From: Actinomycetota bacterium
GTDB taxonomy: Bacteria > Actinomycetota > Actinomycetes > Nanopelagicales > Nanopelagicaceae
Reading direction: 5' to 3'
NCBI GenBank assembly: GCA_016870365.1
Contig: VGBW01000001.1
Coordinates: 124,001-188,000 of the forward strand
DNA: 64,000 nucleotides
A program made the position numbers and the translations under genes. The notes under the pieces were generated by a model. That model made no database searches and was not told the origin of the DNA. It worked only from the letters and a program-made list of their open reading frames with translations. Below, piece by piece: positions 1-9,674 of the stretch. Each line of letters begins with the position of its first letter. The first letter of the stretch is position 1.

Positions 1-216
1 GAGAAAAGCTAGCGGAAATGTGAGAAAGGCGGCATAGCCAGGACGGCCAAAGAAGGCTCCAATTCCGATACCCAAGCCCCAGAGCGGTGCGAATACGGCT
101 AGGCAGCGAAGTAAGACAAATGAGTACTGCTTTTTTGAAAGTGAATAGGCATCGCGAATTGTCTTGAATCTAACCTTCCTGGGAGCGTTTGGGTCTTTCC
201 TCTTTCTTCCGAGCAT
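1..216 (-). CDS. DUF4191 family membrane protein (partial, N-terminal part)
   Basis: Reading leftward from an ATG at 216, 72 codons stay open to the window edge, so only the N-terminus is present. The product begins with a basic stretch (MLGRKRKDPNAPRKVRF), followed by a YSLSKKQYSF segment and a hydrophobic membrane segment (LRCLAVFAPLWGLGIGIGAF). This matches the start of DUF4191 proteins, which actinobacteria commonly carry downstream of lipA. It follows the acyltransferase stop by 3 bp and should be the last visible gene of the lipB-lipA operon. Its function is unknown. The family call rests on the motif layout and on position. Confidence 0.7.
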   Translation of the reverse strand, partial: MLGRKRKDPNAPRKVRFKTIRDAYSLSKKQYSFVLLRCLAVFAPLWGLGIGIGAFFGRPGYAAFLTFPLAFL

Positions 217-219
217 CTC

Positions 220-951
220 TTAACTCTCCCTTTTACTTTCTCGCAAAGCCTCGAGCTCTGCCAGACTTGGAGCGCTTCCGCCCAATCTAGCCGGCGCCCA
301 TCTAGCGCCCTTATGGGGGTCAGGGTAATCACTCTGAACTTGTTTTAGTAATTGGCCCATCGCCTCCTTCAGGGCGGAGAGCTCCCTATCTATATCGCAG
401 CCTGGCTGGACATATCTGAGCTGCCCAATTGAAATGAAGACTGGGATGCTACTCCTAGATAAGTTCCTAGGTAGTTTCTTACTCCATATTCGCTGTGAAC
501 CCCATATAACCATCGGCAGAATTGGGGCACCAGATTCCATCGCTAGGCGAATGACACCGCTTTTCATCTCTTTTAGCTCAAAGCTCTGAGAGATCGTGGC
601 TTCGGGAAATACTCCAACAATCTCACCCTTCTTGAGCGTTTTAAGCGCTGCCAGAAAAGAAGGTGCGCCATTATTGCGATCTACTGAGATGTGTTTCATC
701 CCGCGCATTAGTGGTCCAGCTATTGGGTGATCAAAGATTTCTCTCTTCGCCATAAACCTAACTAAACGACCGGTGGGCAAGAAAGCAGTTCCAGCAAGAG
801 CAAAGTCAAGGTATCCAACATGATTCATCGCAAGAACTGCTGGACCTTTGGCAGGAATGTGGCCTTGGCCGTAGAAGGTGAAGCGAAGATCTAAATACTT
901 CCAGAGCGCTCGAACGATTCCAATTACTGGGGGATAAACCAGGTCAGCCAT
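220..951 (-). CDS. 1-acyl-sn-glycerol-3-phosphate acyltransferase family protein
   Basis: A 243-residue PlsC-type acyltransferase. It carries the catalytic HX4D box (NHVGYLD, His44/Asp49) and the phosphate-binding FPEAT box near residue 115. It should transfer an acyl chain to lysophosphatidic acid or a related lysolipid at the inner face of the membrane. The start ATG lies inside the end of lipA (8-bp overlap), so it is cotranscribed with lipB-lipA and probably translationally coupled. The acyl acceptor cannot be told from sequence; glycerophospholipid synthesis is the default assumption. Confidence 0.85.
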   Translation of the reverse strand: MADLVYPPVIGIVRALWKYLDLRFTFYGQGHIPAKGPAVLAMNHVGYLDFALAGTAFLPTGRLVRFMAKREIFDHPIAGPLMRGMKHISVDRNNGAPSFLAALKTLKKGEIVGVFPEATISQSFELKEMKSGVIRLAMESGAPILPMVIWGSQRIWSKKLPRNLSRSSIPVFISIGQLRYVQPGCDIDRELSALKEAMGQLLKQVQSDYPDPHKGARWAPARLGGSAPSLAELEALRESKRES

Positions 952-1879
952 TTGCGATCCCTTGTCGGGCAGCGATAGCTTGCTTATATAACCTTCCTGC
1001 TCGATAACTTGATCTCACCAGCGGCCCACTCATAACTCCAAGGAAACCTAGCTCCTCTGCCTCTCTTGCTAGTTCCACAAACTCAGCTGGCTCTAACCAA
1101 CGCTCAACTGGGTGATGTAAATTAGATGGTCTCAAGTATTGAGTGATGGTGATCAATTCACATCCCGCTTGCCTTAGATCAAAGAGTGCTTGTGATACTT
1201 CACCTCGCTCCTCTCCCATGCCAAGAATGAGATTTGATTTGGTAATCAAGCCAAAATCTCTGGCTTGAGTGATAACGCTTAAAGATCTCTCATAGTCAAA
1301 GGCCGGTCTAATCCGCCTAAATGTTCTCCGAACAGTCTCTAGATTATGAGCGAATACCTCAGGTTGGCTCTCGAATATCTCATTTAGTAGCTCAGGTCTT
1401 GCTGAAAAATCCGGGGCTAGCATTTCAACTAAGCATCCAGGAACTGCCTGATGAATCTGGCGGATAGTCTGGCTATAGAGCCAGGCTCCCTCATCCTCTA
1501 GATCATCTCTGGCAACTCCGGTAACCGTTGCATACTTAAGACCCATGGTTGCCACTGATTCGGCAACCCTTCTTGGCTCATCTCTATCCAAAGGCTCAGG
1601 CTTTCCGGTATCGATATTGCAGAAGTCGCATCGTCTGGTGCAGGCGCTTCCACCAATTAGAAATGTTGCCTCTTCATCTTCCCAGCATTCATAAATATTG
1701 GGGCAAGCTGCCTCTTGGCAGACAGTGTGCAGACCTTCTTTGGCCACAAGCGATCGCAGTGCGCTGTACTGCCTCCCCATCTTGGCTTTGGTCTTAATCC
1801 ACTCTGGTTTTCGCTCAATTGGGGTGGCCGCATTACGAGCCTCAATTCTTATTAACTTACGTCCATTAGGCGCGAGCAT
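944..1879 (-). CDS. lipA: Lipoyl synthase
   Basis: A radical-SAM enzyme of 311 residues that inserts two sulfurs into protein-bound octanoyl groups. Both cluster motifs are visible: the auxiliary cluster CX4CX5C (Cys54, Cys59, Cys65) and the SAM cluster CX3CX2C (Cys80, Cys84, Cys87, in [10 protein letters not shown]). The length is normal for the family. The start shares one base with the end of lipB, so the pair is tightly coupled. Its clients (the E2 subunit at 6.8-8.2 kb and presumably the glycine cleavage H protein) are encoded nearby or elsewhere. Confidence 0.96.
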   Translation of the reverse strand: MLAPNGRKLIRIEARNAATPIERKPEWIKTKAKMGRQYSALRSLVAKEGLHTVCQEAACPNIYECWEDEEATFLIGGSACTRRCDFCNIDTGKPEPLDRDEPRRVAESVATMGLKYATVTGVARDDLEDEGAWLYSQTIRQIHQAVPGCLVEMLAPDFSARPELLNEIFESQPEVFAHNLETVRRTFRRIRPAFDYERSLSVITQARDFGLITKSNLILGMGEERGEVSQALFDLRQAGCELITITQYLRPSNLHHPVERWLEPAEFVELAREAEELGFLGVMSGPLVRSSYRAGRLYKQAIAARQGIANG

Positions 1880-2547
1880 CAGAGGCAGACCTCCATTAGA
1901 GATTGCTTCATCCGCGCCTCGACAACCTCTAAGACCCTCTCTAATTCAATGCTTTGATTTAACTCCTTCTGCATAGAAGTCACGGTAGCATCAGGGATTC
2001 CGCAGGGGATGATGCGATCAAAATATGAAAGATCCGGGCTAACGTTGAGGGCGAATCCATGCATGGTTACCCCCTTAGCCACTCTAATACCAATTGCAGC
2101 AATCTTTCGATCACCTTGCTCATCACGAATCCATACCCCAGATCGTTGGCAGTAGGTCTGTCCGTTGAGACTAAAGTCTTGGCAGACTTGAATTAAGGCT
2201 CGCTCAATTTGCCTTACAAATCCCACCACATCATTGGGCCTTTTCAATCTAACGATGGGATATCCGACAATCTGTCCTGGGCCATGAAAAGTTATCTTTC
2301 CGCCTCTATCGACATCAATTACCTTTGAGCCATCAATGGGTCGTTCGCTATCTAGAGTCCTTCGTCCGGCAGTAAATACTGCTGGGTGTTGAAGCAAAAG
2401 CAGGCAGCTCGGCCCTTTTCCTTCTACTACTGCTTGATGAACCTGACGTTGAATTTTTAACGCTTCTTCATAATCTATTAATCCAAGACTCTGGCAATCA
2501 AGAGTCGAGATTTGGTCCCTCAGACTTGCCAGTGTGGGTGAAAACAT
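1879..2547 (-). CDS. lipB: Lipoyl(octanoyl) transferase
   Basis: LipB (222 aa) moves the octanoyl group from acyl-ACP to apo-lipoyl domains, providing the LipA substrate. The conserved [11 protein letters not shown] segment, the lysine of KIAAIG (Lys148) and the catalytic cysteine of [11 protein letters not shown] (Cys182) are present. It heads a leftward operon lipB-lipA-acyltransferase-DUF4191. On the minus strand a TAGGCT hexamer lies exactly 6 nt before the ATG, so the transcript is predicted to be leaderless. Confidence 0.95.
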   Translation of the reverse strand: MFSPTLASLRDQISTLDCQSLGLIDYEEALKIQRQVHQAVVEGKGPSCLLLLQHPAVFTAGRRTLDSERPIDGSKVIDVDRGGKITFHGPGQIVGYPIVRLKRPNDVVGFVRQIERALIQVCQDFSLNGQTYCQRSGVWIRDEQGDRKIAAIGIRVAKGVTMHGFALNVSPDLSYFDRIIPCGIPDATVTSMQKELNQSIELERVLEVVEARMKQSLMEVCL

Positions 2548-2559
2548 AGGTAGAGCCTA
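2548..2559 (-). promoter_or_regulatory. Predicted leaderless promoter -10 of lipB operon
   Basis: Minus-strand TAGGCT occupies 2554-2559 and is separated by exactly 6 nt from the lipB ATG at 2547. This matches the actinobacterial -10 consensus TANNNT at the spacing expected when transcription starts on the start codon. No Shine-Dalgarno sequence is present. Confidence 0.55.
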
Positions 2560-2672
2560 ACTTTACAGCGGTGCTCTGGGCAGAATGAGGGTTAGACTCA
2601 GGCTCCTAAGATGTACAGGGTAGGGGTGGGCAGTCGCCAATTCACCTCTTAAATCTATCGAGCCAAGAGATT

Positions 2673-2680
2673 GGAAGGAG
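2673..2680 (+). promoter_or_regulatory. Strong ribosome binding site for the MMPL gene
   Basis: GGAAGGAG lies 5 nt before a TTG at 2686 and decides the start. It contrasts with the many leaderless genes in this window. Confidence 0.65.
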
Positions 2681-2685
2681 ACGCT

Positions 2686-4878
2686 TTGAGCCAGGAAGTT
2701 TCAAGCCAGAAGAGGCAGAGGTCTAAAGCTAAGGGTCGCAAGGCTCTATGGATAGCGATTATCTCCATCTTGGCCTGGCTATCGATTGGGGGTCTTGCGG
2801 GGGGAGCTTTTTCCAAAATCTCATCGGTTCAGGAAAATGATAGTTCTTCGTTCTTGCCTGAGAGCGCTGAATCAACTATTGCCAGTGAAGTGCTGGTCAA
2901 GTTTTCATCTCAGGATGATCAACTCTTTCCAGCCTTGCTCTTATTGCTTGGAGACTTAAGCCCGGTTACTAACGCCCAAGCCTTCGAGCGTGTAAATCAA
3001 TATTCAGCAACCCTACTTGCTAGAACTCTTCCTGAGACAGGAAAGCCGCTTAGCTCATATTTTGCCGCTGGGATCCCGCTTGCGCCCATCCCATCAGCTG
3101 ATGGAAAAGCCATCTTGATAAATGCTCAACTAGATTTCGAGAACGCTGACGCAGAAATCGAGGGGGAGCCAGTCTTTCCAAAGATTATCGAATTCATCAG
3201 AGAAGATATGGAGAAGGAGTTCTCTGACTTAGGAGTTACTACCCATGTCACCGGCCCTGCCGGACTGTTTGCTGATTTATTTGAAGCATTTGGGTCTATT
3301 GATACCAGGTTGCTCCAAACTACCTTAGTAGTTGTAGCAATCATTCTGATTGTGGTCTATCGCTCTCCATTGCTCTGGGTACTTCCTCTCTTTGCGGCAG
3401 GAAGCGCGCTAGGTATTGCCACGATGATCGTCTATCACCTAGCCAAGGAAGACATTATTGATCTAAATGGCCAGACTCAAGGAATTTTGGATGTTCTAGT
3501 TCTTGGAGCGGCGACGGATTACGCCCTGCTACTAATCGCCCGCTATCGCGAGGAATTGCACCATCATCAATCAAGTATTGATGCCATGAAGATCGCACTT
3601 CGTGGAGTGGTAGAGCCAATTATCGCCTCTGGTTCCACTGTCATCGCAGGACTGATGGTTCTGCTACTTAGTGATCTTTCGAGCAATCGCAGCCTTGGCC
3701 CAGTGGGTTCAATAGGAATTGCCTCCTCGATGCTTGCAGTTCTAACCCTACTTCCTGCACTTTTGATCGTATTTGGTCGCTGGATTTTCTGGCCAAAGAT
3801 TCCACGCTTTGATGATGCTGACGAGAAACTCTCTGGGCTCTGGTCCAAAGTTGGGAGTTTGGTCGACCGTCGCCCTAAGGCAGTATGGATCAGCACCGGT
3901 CTAGCACTTCTTATCTTTTCGGGCTTTGCCACTACTTTGAAATCTGATGGACTTTCACAGAGCGAGGCCTTTACAACTAGAACCGATTCGGTGATAGGAC
4001 TTGAAAAACTGGGAGAGCACTTCCCAAGTGGTGAGGGAACTCCAGTTGAAATTGTTGTTGATCGAAGAGATATTGCCTCCGCAGCTGCTGCAATTGGGCG
4101 GGTGGCAAGTGTGGCAACAGTCGTGCCATTAACAAATATAGATCCGGTTACACAAAGGCCAACTTCTGAATTAAAGGTAGTTGATGGAAAAGTAGTGCTT
4201 TATGCCACCTTAAAGGTCGCTCCAGATTCTGCTGAGGGCAAGGGGGCGATTCCTCTGATACGCCAAGTTGCCAAGGCGGTCAATCCCAACATTCTAGTGG
4301 GCGGTCAAAGCGCGATTGGTTATGACGTTGATCAATCATCTCGCAGGGATAATCGAGTAATCATTCCCATCGTCCTACTCCTAATTGCAGTTATCCTAGG
4401 GGCTTTGCTCAGAAGCATTCTGGCAGCTGCGCTTCTACTGGGAACAGTGATTCTCTCATTTGGTGCCACCCTTGGGGTCTGTGCTCTAGTTTTTGATCAT
4501 ATATTTGGATTTGCAGGCACTGATGCGGCCTTCCCACTATTTGCTTTCATCTTTCTTGTAGCACTTGGAATTGATTACAACATCTTCCTAATGACGCGCG
4601 TGCGTGAAGAATCATTGAAGATTGGAACCAGAGCTGGAATCATCAAAGGCTTAACCGTTACCGGCGGGGTCATCACCTCAGCTGGAATTGTTTTGGCAGC
4701 AACCTTTGGAGTCTTGGGGATCTTACCTCTGGTCTTCTTGGCAGAGATTGGTTTTGCAGTCTCCTTTGGCGTTCTTTTAGATACCATCATCGTCCGCTCT
4801 CTTTTGGTACCAGCGCTAGTCAGAGTAATGGGACCTAAGATTTGGTGGCCTTCGAAGCTGCATCATCAAGAGAGCTGA
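2686..4878 (+). CDS. MMPL/RND-family transporter
   Basis: A 730-residue membrane protein with the twofold RND layout. Each half has an N-terminal transmembrane helix, a large extracytoplasmic loop and a cluster of helices. Typical MMPL segments are GAATDYALLLIARYREE in the first half and LGIDYNIFLMTRVREE in the second. Proteins of this family export lipids or drugs using the proton gradient; the substrate here is unknown. I chose the TTG at 2686 because GGAAGGAG (2673-2680) sits 5 nt upstream; an in-frame TTG at 2671 would precede that site. This is one of the few genes here with a strong Shine-Dalgarno sequence. Confidence 0.88.
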   Translation: MSQEVSSQKRQRSKAKGRKALWIAIISILAWLSIGGLAGGAFSKISSVQENDSSSFLPESAESTIASEVLVKFSSQDDQLFPALLLLLGDLSPVTNAQAFERVNQYSATLLARTLPETGKPLSSYFAAGIPLAPIPSADGKAILINAQLDFENADAEIEGEPVFPKIIEFIREDMEKEFSDLGVTTHVTGPAGLFADLFEAFGSIDTRLLQTTLVVVAIILIVVYRSPLLWVLPLFAAGSALGIATMIVYHLAKEDIIDLNGQTQGILDVLVLGAATDYALLLIARYREELHHHQSSIDAMKIALRGVVEPIIASGSTVIAGLMVLLLSDLSSNRSLGPVGSIGIASSMLAVLTLLPALLIVFGRWIFWPKIPRFDDADEKLSGLWSKVGSLVDRRPKAVWISTGLALLIFSGFATTLKSDGLSQSEAFTTRTDSVIGLEKLGEHFPSGEGTPVEIVVDRRDIASAAAAIGRVASVATVVPLTNIDPVTQRPTSELKVVDGKVVLYATLKVAPDSAEGKGAIPLIRQVAKAVNPNILVGGQSAIGYDVDQSSRRDNRVIIPIVLLLIAVILGALLRSILAAALLLGTVILSFGATLGVCALVFDHIFGFAGTDAAFPLFAFIFLVALGIDYNIFLMTRVREESLKIGTRAGIIKGLTVTGGVITSAGIVLAATFGVLGILPLVFLAEIGFAVSFGVLLDTIIVRSLLVPALVRVMGPKIWWPSKLHHQES

Positions 4879-4889
4879 TTCGAACTTAG

Positions 4890-5903
4890 ATGAAGGCCGG
4901 GATAATTGGATATGGAATGGCGGGTCGCTATTTTCATGGACCAACACTTCTCGCCTCAGGATTTCACGTCACAGCAATCTGTGCTCGCTCATTAGATAAA
5001 AAGGCTGCTGTTCATCAAGATTTTCCTAGGGCAGTAATCGTCAATTCAATTGATGAGCTAGTTGCTGAAGATCTAGATCTGATTGTGGTGGCATCACCTA
5101 ATGAATTTCATAGCCAGCATGCCCTAGCGGCGATCAATTCTGGAATAAATACGGTAGTGGATAAGCCCATGGGACGTGATTATTATGAAACCTTGGGTCT
5201 TTATGAGGCAGCAGAACTAAACGGCGTGCTTCTAACCGTGTCTTTCAATCGAATTTGGGATTCGGACTCGCTAACCATAAAAAAGGTGATTCAAGAAGGC
5301 GCTCTTGGAAATATCTTTCGCTTGGAGTCAAGATTTGAGAGGTTTAGACCAGAGAGAAATTCTGGCTCCTGGCGTGAGAGCACGTCAATTGAAGCAGGTG
5401 GGGGAGTATTGCTTGACCTACAGAGCCATCTGCTTGCAACCGCCATTGATTTCTTTGGCGATGCAGATCTGGTTTTCTCTAGTGTAAGAAGTATCCGTGG
5501 GGGAAGCGATGATGATGTCCTTCTAGTTCTAAAGCATCACAGTGGAGTTGACTCATATCTTTCATCAAGTGCTATCAGTGGAAGTCCTGGGCCGAAGATT
5601 CGCCTAAATGGTGACAAGGCAACGCTTGTGATCACCGAACTTGATAAGCAGGAAGAGCTCCTAAGGAAGGGCTTTAGAGGCTCTCCAGGTGAATGGTTAG
5701 ATAGCGATGAGATTAGAAGCAGCGCGAAGATTCACAAAGGCACCGATTCCTTCTCCTATAAGAGTGAGCCCGGTTTCTATCCTGCCTTCTATAACGCAGT
5801 AAGACTTGCTATTGAGTATGGGAACGACCTACCGGTAAGTCGTGAGCTATCCCTTAGCGTTGCCAGAATAATTGATCAAGCGCGCCAGATGAGTATTAGA
5901 TAA
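4890..5903 (+). CDS. Gfo/Idh/MocA family oxidoreductase
   Basis: A 337-residue NAD(P)-dependent oxidoreductase. It has an N-terminal Rossmann fold (GYGMAGRYFHGPTL), a DKPMG motif in place of the usual EKP catalytic loop, and a C-terminal sheet domain with GGGVLLDLQSHL. Members oxidise sugars, inositols or related polyols; the substrate cannot be assigned. It follows the MMPL gene by 11 bp and is probably cotranscribed with it. It converges with the epimerase gene, leaving a 3-bp gap. Confidence 0.87.
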   Translation: MKAGIIGYGMAGRYFHGPTLLASGFHVTAICARSLDKKAAVHQDFPRAVIVNSIDELVAEDLDLIVVASPNEFHSQHALAAINSGINTVVDKPMGRDYYETLGLYEAAELNGVLLTVSFNRIWDSDSLTIKKVIQEGALGNIFRLESRFERFRPERNSGSWRESTSIEAGGGVLLDLQSHLLATAIDFFGDADLVFSSVRSIRGGSDDDVLLVLKHHSGVDSYLSSSAISGSPGPKIRLNGDKATLVITELDKQEELLRKGFRGSPGEWLDSDEIRSSAKIHKGTDSFSYKSEPGFYPAFYNAVRLAIEYGNDLPVSRELSLSVARIIDQARQMSIR

Positions 5904-5906
5904 GAC

Positions 5907-6797
5907 TTATTCAGAGATTAGGGCGGTAAGCGCTGGGGCAATGTGAGGGTAATCAAATTCAAATCCAGCATCCAATAGAGCAGTTGGCAACACCTTCTTA
6001 GATCCTAGAACCTCTGTTGAGAAGCCACCAAGAACAATTCTTAGGGCAACACCTGGTACAGGAATTAGCGCAGGACGATTTAGAGCCCTAGCAAGTGCTG
6101 AGGTAAATTCCTGATTAGTCGCCGGATTTGGGGCTGTTAGATTTACTGCACCACTTATGGGTTCTTCCAGAATGAAACAGATTGCCTCAACAAGATCATG
6201 CAAGGTTATCCATGACCACCATTGCTTTCCACTGCCTAACTTTCCGCCTACTCCAAACCTAAACAATGGAAGCATTTTTCCGAGTGCTCCACCTGTTGGG
6301 TCTAGGACTAACCCCGTTCTAATTTTTACAACCCTGGTCCCTGTGGCTAGGTCGGCCGCCGCTTCCCACTGCTTACAAACCGCTGCTAGGAAATTGTCTC
6401 CCGGCCTATCTGATTCACTCAAGGCTCTATTGCCCGTTTCGCCATACCAACCAATAGCACTTCCGGAGATAAATACATCAGGCTTTAGAGTTGAAACTGC
6501 ATTAGCAATTGTGGTGGTTCCAAGTAGACGGGAATTAAGGATCTCTGCGCGATAATCCTTGGTCCATCGCTTATCGCCAATATTTGCACCAGCTAGATGA
6601 ATGATGGCATCAACGCCGTCAAGGGCAGCTAGATCAATAGCGCCACTACTGGGATCCCAGAAAACTTCATCGGGAGAAACTACTTTTCTGCGCACTAGTT
6701 TTTGAAGAGTGTGGCCCTCAGACTTTAAATGGCCAACCAACGCAGTTCCTATAAGACCTGACGCACCGGTGATGGCAATGCGCTGTGGCAGTGACAT
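5907..6797 (-). CDS. TIGR01777 family (YfcH-like) NAD-dependent epimerase
   Basis: A 296-residue short-chain dehydrogenase/epimerase-like protein. The N-terminal glycine-rich nucleotide site reads GASGLIGTAL, followed by IHLAGANIGDKRW and SGSAIGWYG, which are characteristic of the TIGR01777 family. The C-terminus has the family's NLTAPNPATNQEFT segment. The substrate is not known for this family. It starts immediately after the E2 stop codon and is therefore the distal gene of the E2 operon. Confidence 0.86.
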   Translation of the reverse strand: MSLPQRIAITGASGLIGTALVGHLKSEGHTLQKLVRRKVVSPDEVFWDPSSGAIDLAALDGVDAIIHLAGANIGDKRWTKDYRAEILNSRLLGTTTIANAVSTLKPDVFISGSAIGWYGETGNRALSESDRPGDNFLAAVCKQWEAAADLATGTRVVKIRTGLVLDPTGGALGKMLPLFRFGVGGKLGSGKQWWSWITLHDLVEAICFILEEPISGAVNLTAPNPATNQEFTSALARALNRPALIPVPGVALRIVLGGFSTEVLGSKKVLPTALLDAGFEFDYPHIAPALTALISE

Positions 6798-8171
6798 TTA
6801 GAGCCCTAGATCAGATTCGAAACGTCCCTCTTCTAAGCGATCTTTAAGAGTTGTTAGGAATCTTGCCGCATCTGCGCCATCAACGATGCGATGATCATAG
6901 GAGAAGGATAAATAGACCATGGAGCGAATTGCAATCGTCTCTCCACCATCCTCTGCCTTCACGACCATTGGACGCTTAACCACTGCGCCTACCCCCAATA
7001 TTGCTACTTGGGGTTGATTGATGATGGGAGTATCAAAGAGCGCGCCACGAGATCCCGTATTTGTGATGGTAAATGTGCCACCACCTAGATCATCAGGTGA
7101 AATCTTGTTATCTCTAGTTCTTGAGGCCACATCAACAATTCGCCTAGCGATGCCGCCCATATTGAGATCTCCAGCATCACGAATTACTGGAACCAATAGG
7201 CCGCGCTCGGTATCAACTGCAATACCTAGGTGCTCAGCGTCATGATAAGTGATCTGATCGCCTTCAACTGAGGCATTTACTACCGGATGTTGCTTCAACG
7301 CTTCACATACTGCCACCGCAAAAAATGGTAGATAAGTTAATTTGACGCCCTCACGGCCTTCAAAAGTTGCCTTTGCCTTCTCCCGAAGTCGTGCAATCTT
7401 GGTGATATCAACTTCAATAACAGTGGTTAATTGAGCACTAACGGCAAGGGACTCAAGCATTCTTGCTGCAATAACTTTTCTAAGCCTTGACATGCTAACT
7501 GTGGTGCCACGAAGTGGAGAGACTGCCACTGATTGTGTGCGAACTTCGCTTGGAGCTGAGAAACTCTGGGTGGGAGCAGAAGCTGCTTGAGGGGGGCGAG
7601 AAATGGCAGCCATCACATCTTCTTTGCGAATTCTTCCGCCAACTCCAGTTCCACGGACCCGAGATAGATCAACACCATTTTCACTGGCTAGTTTTCTAAC
7701 AATTGGAGTGATATAAGAATCATCGAGCACTGAGGCCGTAGCAGGTTTTGGAAGTAGTGGTGGTGGAGTCCTTGGTGGAGCCGGAACTGGCCGCTTAACT
7801 GCAGTCACTGGAGCGGCTGGAGTTTGAGCAATGGGCGCTTGCACAGTGGGAGCGGGAGGAGGGGATGTAGCAGTGGCGGGAGTCGGTGCTGGAGTTGGAG
7901 CAGGTGCAGCAAAGGGAGCACTTGTTGATGATGTGCCATCGCCGATGAGAGCAAGTTCGGTGCCAACTGCCACAACGCTATCTACCGGAATCAAAATCTT
8001 TTCTAACTTCCCGGCAGCGGGAGATGGGATCTCGGTATCGACTTTATCTGTGGAGACCTCTAGTAATGGTTCATCAAGTGCAACTTGGTCGCCTTCGGCT
8101 TTGAGCCAACGAGTCACTGTTCCTTCGGTGACGCTCTCACCAAGGGCTGGCATCTTTACTGAAAATGACAT
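6798..8171 (-). CDS. sucB: 2-oxoacid dehydrogenase E2 (probable dihydrolipoyllysine succinyltransferase)
   Basis: This E2 subunit (457 aa) carries one lipoyl domain (Lys43 in [10 protein letters not shown]), a long Ala/Pro/Thr linker (about 80-150), a peripheral subunit-binding domain (about 153-188) and a catalytic acyltransferase domain with DHRIVDG (His about 427). The single lipoyl domain and its partner lpd gene next door fit the 2-oxoglutarate complex. In actinobacteria the same E2 may also serve pyruvate dehydrogenase, and no E1 lies in the window. The ATG has a weak GAGAG sequence about 8 nt upstream. Confidence 0.87.
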   Translation of the reverse strand: MSFSVKMPALGESVTEGTVTRWLKAEGDQVALDEPLLEVSTDKVDTEIPSPAAGKLEKILIPVDSVVAVGTELALIGDGTSSTSAPFAAPAPTPAPTPATATSPPPAPTVQAPIAQTPAAPVTAVKRPVPAPPRTPPPLLPKPATASVLDDSYITPIVRKLASENGVDLSRVRGTGVGGRIRKEDVMAAISRPPQAASAPTQSFSAPSEVRTQSVAVSPLRGTTVSMSRLRKVIAARMLESLAVSAQLTTVIEVDITKIARLREKAKATFEGREGVKLTYLPFFAVAVCEALKQHPVVNASVEGDQITYHDAEHLGIAVDTERGLLVPVIRDAGDLNMGGIARRIVDVASRTRDNKISPDDLGGGTFTITNTGSRGALFDTPIINQPQVAILGVGAVVKRPMVVKAEDGGETIAIRSMVYLSFSYDHRIVDGADAARFLTTLKDRLEEGRFESDLGL

Positions 8172-8255
8172 TTTCTCTCAACGCCCCTTTTGTCGAATCT
8201 GCGACTTAGTCTAACGAGCAACCTATCTGATGCTAAAAAGCCTAACCAAAGCACT

Positions 8256-9623
8256 CTATCCGTGGGCATGTAATGGCTTTCCGGCAAGGGCCATATGAGC
8301 CTCGCCTATCGCCTCAGAGAGGGTGGGATGGGCATGGATGTGAGGAGAGACATCATTGGCATCGGCTTGCCAATTAAATATTAACTGCGCCTCTGCTAGA
8401 AGTTCGCCAACTCTTGAACCAACCATATGTATTCCAATTACTGTGCCTGAGCTATCAGCGACTAGCTTGATGGCGCCAGCGGTCTTTAGAATCTGGGCCT
8501 TACCATTGCCAGCTAAGTCGTAATTCAGCTCTTTTGCTGCAATGCCACGCTTTCTTGCCTCAACTGCGGTTAAACCGACTGATGCAACCTCAGGCTCTGA
8601 GTATGTAACCCTCGGTACTCCGTCATAATTAATCGCACGAGGATCTAGACCGGCAATCTCTTCGGCTACCAGGATTCCCTCAGCAAATCCCACATGTGCC
8701 AATTGCAAAGTTGGGATTAGATCGCCAACAGCCCAGATGCCCTTGACATTGGTGCGACACTTATTATCAACCAAGATATATCCGCGATCCATTTTGATTC
8801 CAACATCCTCGTATCCCAGGCCCGATGATGTTGGGCCGCGACCGACTGCAACTAGCAGGATATCGGCAGCAAAGCGCTTGCCATCTTCAAGTAGAACTTC
8901 CACCCCTGATGAACTCTTACTAAGGCTCTTGAATTTAGCTCCGAGTTCAAAATCAATTCCACGCTTTCTAAAGGCTCGCTCTAGGGCTTTGCTCGATGAC
9001 TCATCTTCTAGGGCCACTAAATGAGGAAGGGCCTCAATGATTCGCACCTCAGCGCCAAATGATTTCCAGACCGAGGCAAACTCACAACCAATTACGCCGC
9101 CACCTAGAACAATCACAGACTTTGGGACATATCCCATGTGAATTGCGTGATCGCTAGTAATCACCTGTTTGCCATCTATCTCGAGGCCGGGAAGGCTTCT
9201 GGCATAAGAACCGGTTGCTAGCACGACATTCTTGCCGGTGTAGCTCTCTGCACCAACCTTTACTGTATTAGATGAGACTAACTTTCCCTCGCCTTCAACA
9301 AAGGTAATGTCTCTAGATTTAACTAAACCCTGAAGTCCTTTATGTAGCTTTGAGATAACGCCATCCTTGTAGGCATTTACTGCGGCCATATCCATCGAGT
9401 GAAACTCAGCCTTTACTCCAAATTCAGCTGAGTGCCTTGCCCCATCCGCTACCTCGCCTGCATGAAGCAGAGCTTTAGTTGGGATACAACCTTTATGGAG
9501 GCAAGTTCCGCCAAGTTTCTCCTTTTCAACAAGGGCAACCCTCAAACCTAGTTGGGCAGCTCTGAGAGCGCAGGCATAACCACCACTGCCACCGCCAAGG
9601 ACTACTAGATCAAAGTCCGCCAC
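8256..9623 (-). CDS. lpdA: Dihydrolipoyl dehydrogenase (E3)
   Basis: A flavoprotein disulfide reductase of 455 residues that reoxidises dihydrolipoyl groups of E2 and of the glycine cleavage H protein. It has an FAD-binding GGGSGGYACA, the redox disulfide CLHKGC (Cys41/Cys46), the NAD site GGGVIGCEFAS and the C-terminal catalytic HAHPTLSEA. The start is GTG at 9623 with AGGAAGG 6 nt upstream. It lies 84 bp upstream of the E2 gene in the same direction. Confidence 0.95.
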   Translation of the reverse strand: MADFDLVVLGGGSGGYACALRAAQLGLRVALVEKEKLGGTCLHKGCIPTKALLHAGEVADGARHSAEFGVKAEFHSMDMAAVNAYKDGVISKLHKGLQGLVKSRDITFVEGEGKLVSSNTVKVGAESYTGKNVVLATGSYARSLPGLEIDGKQVITSDHAIHMGYVPKSVIVLGGGVIGCEFASVWKSFGAEVRIIEALPHLVALEDESSSKALERAFRKRGIDFELGAKFKSLSKSSSGVEVLLEDGKRFAADILLVAVGRGPTSSGLGYEDVGIKMDRGYILVDNKCRTNVKGIWAVGDLIPTLQLAHVGFAEGILVAEEIAGLDPRAINYDGVPRVTYSEPEVASVGLTAVEARKRGIAAKELNYDLAGNGKAQILKTAGAIKLVADSSGTVIGIHMVGSRVGELLAEAQLIFNWQADANDVSPHIHAHPTLSEAIGEAHMALAGKPLHAHG

Positions 9624-9674
9624 ATCAAGCCTTCCTAGAGCTTTTGGTTTCTCAATGCCCCTATCCTGCCAGCA

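Noticed and set aside
99-332. 77-codon minus-strand frame near the window start.
   Set aside because: It overlaps the DUF4191 start and the acyltransferase end in another frame; both of those have family matches.
7831-8214. 127-codon plus-strand frame rich in Gly/Val/Ala opposite sucB.
   Set aside because: It is antisense to the Ala/Pro linker and lipoyl domain of E2; low-complexity shadow frame.
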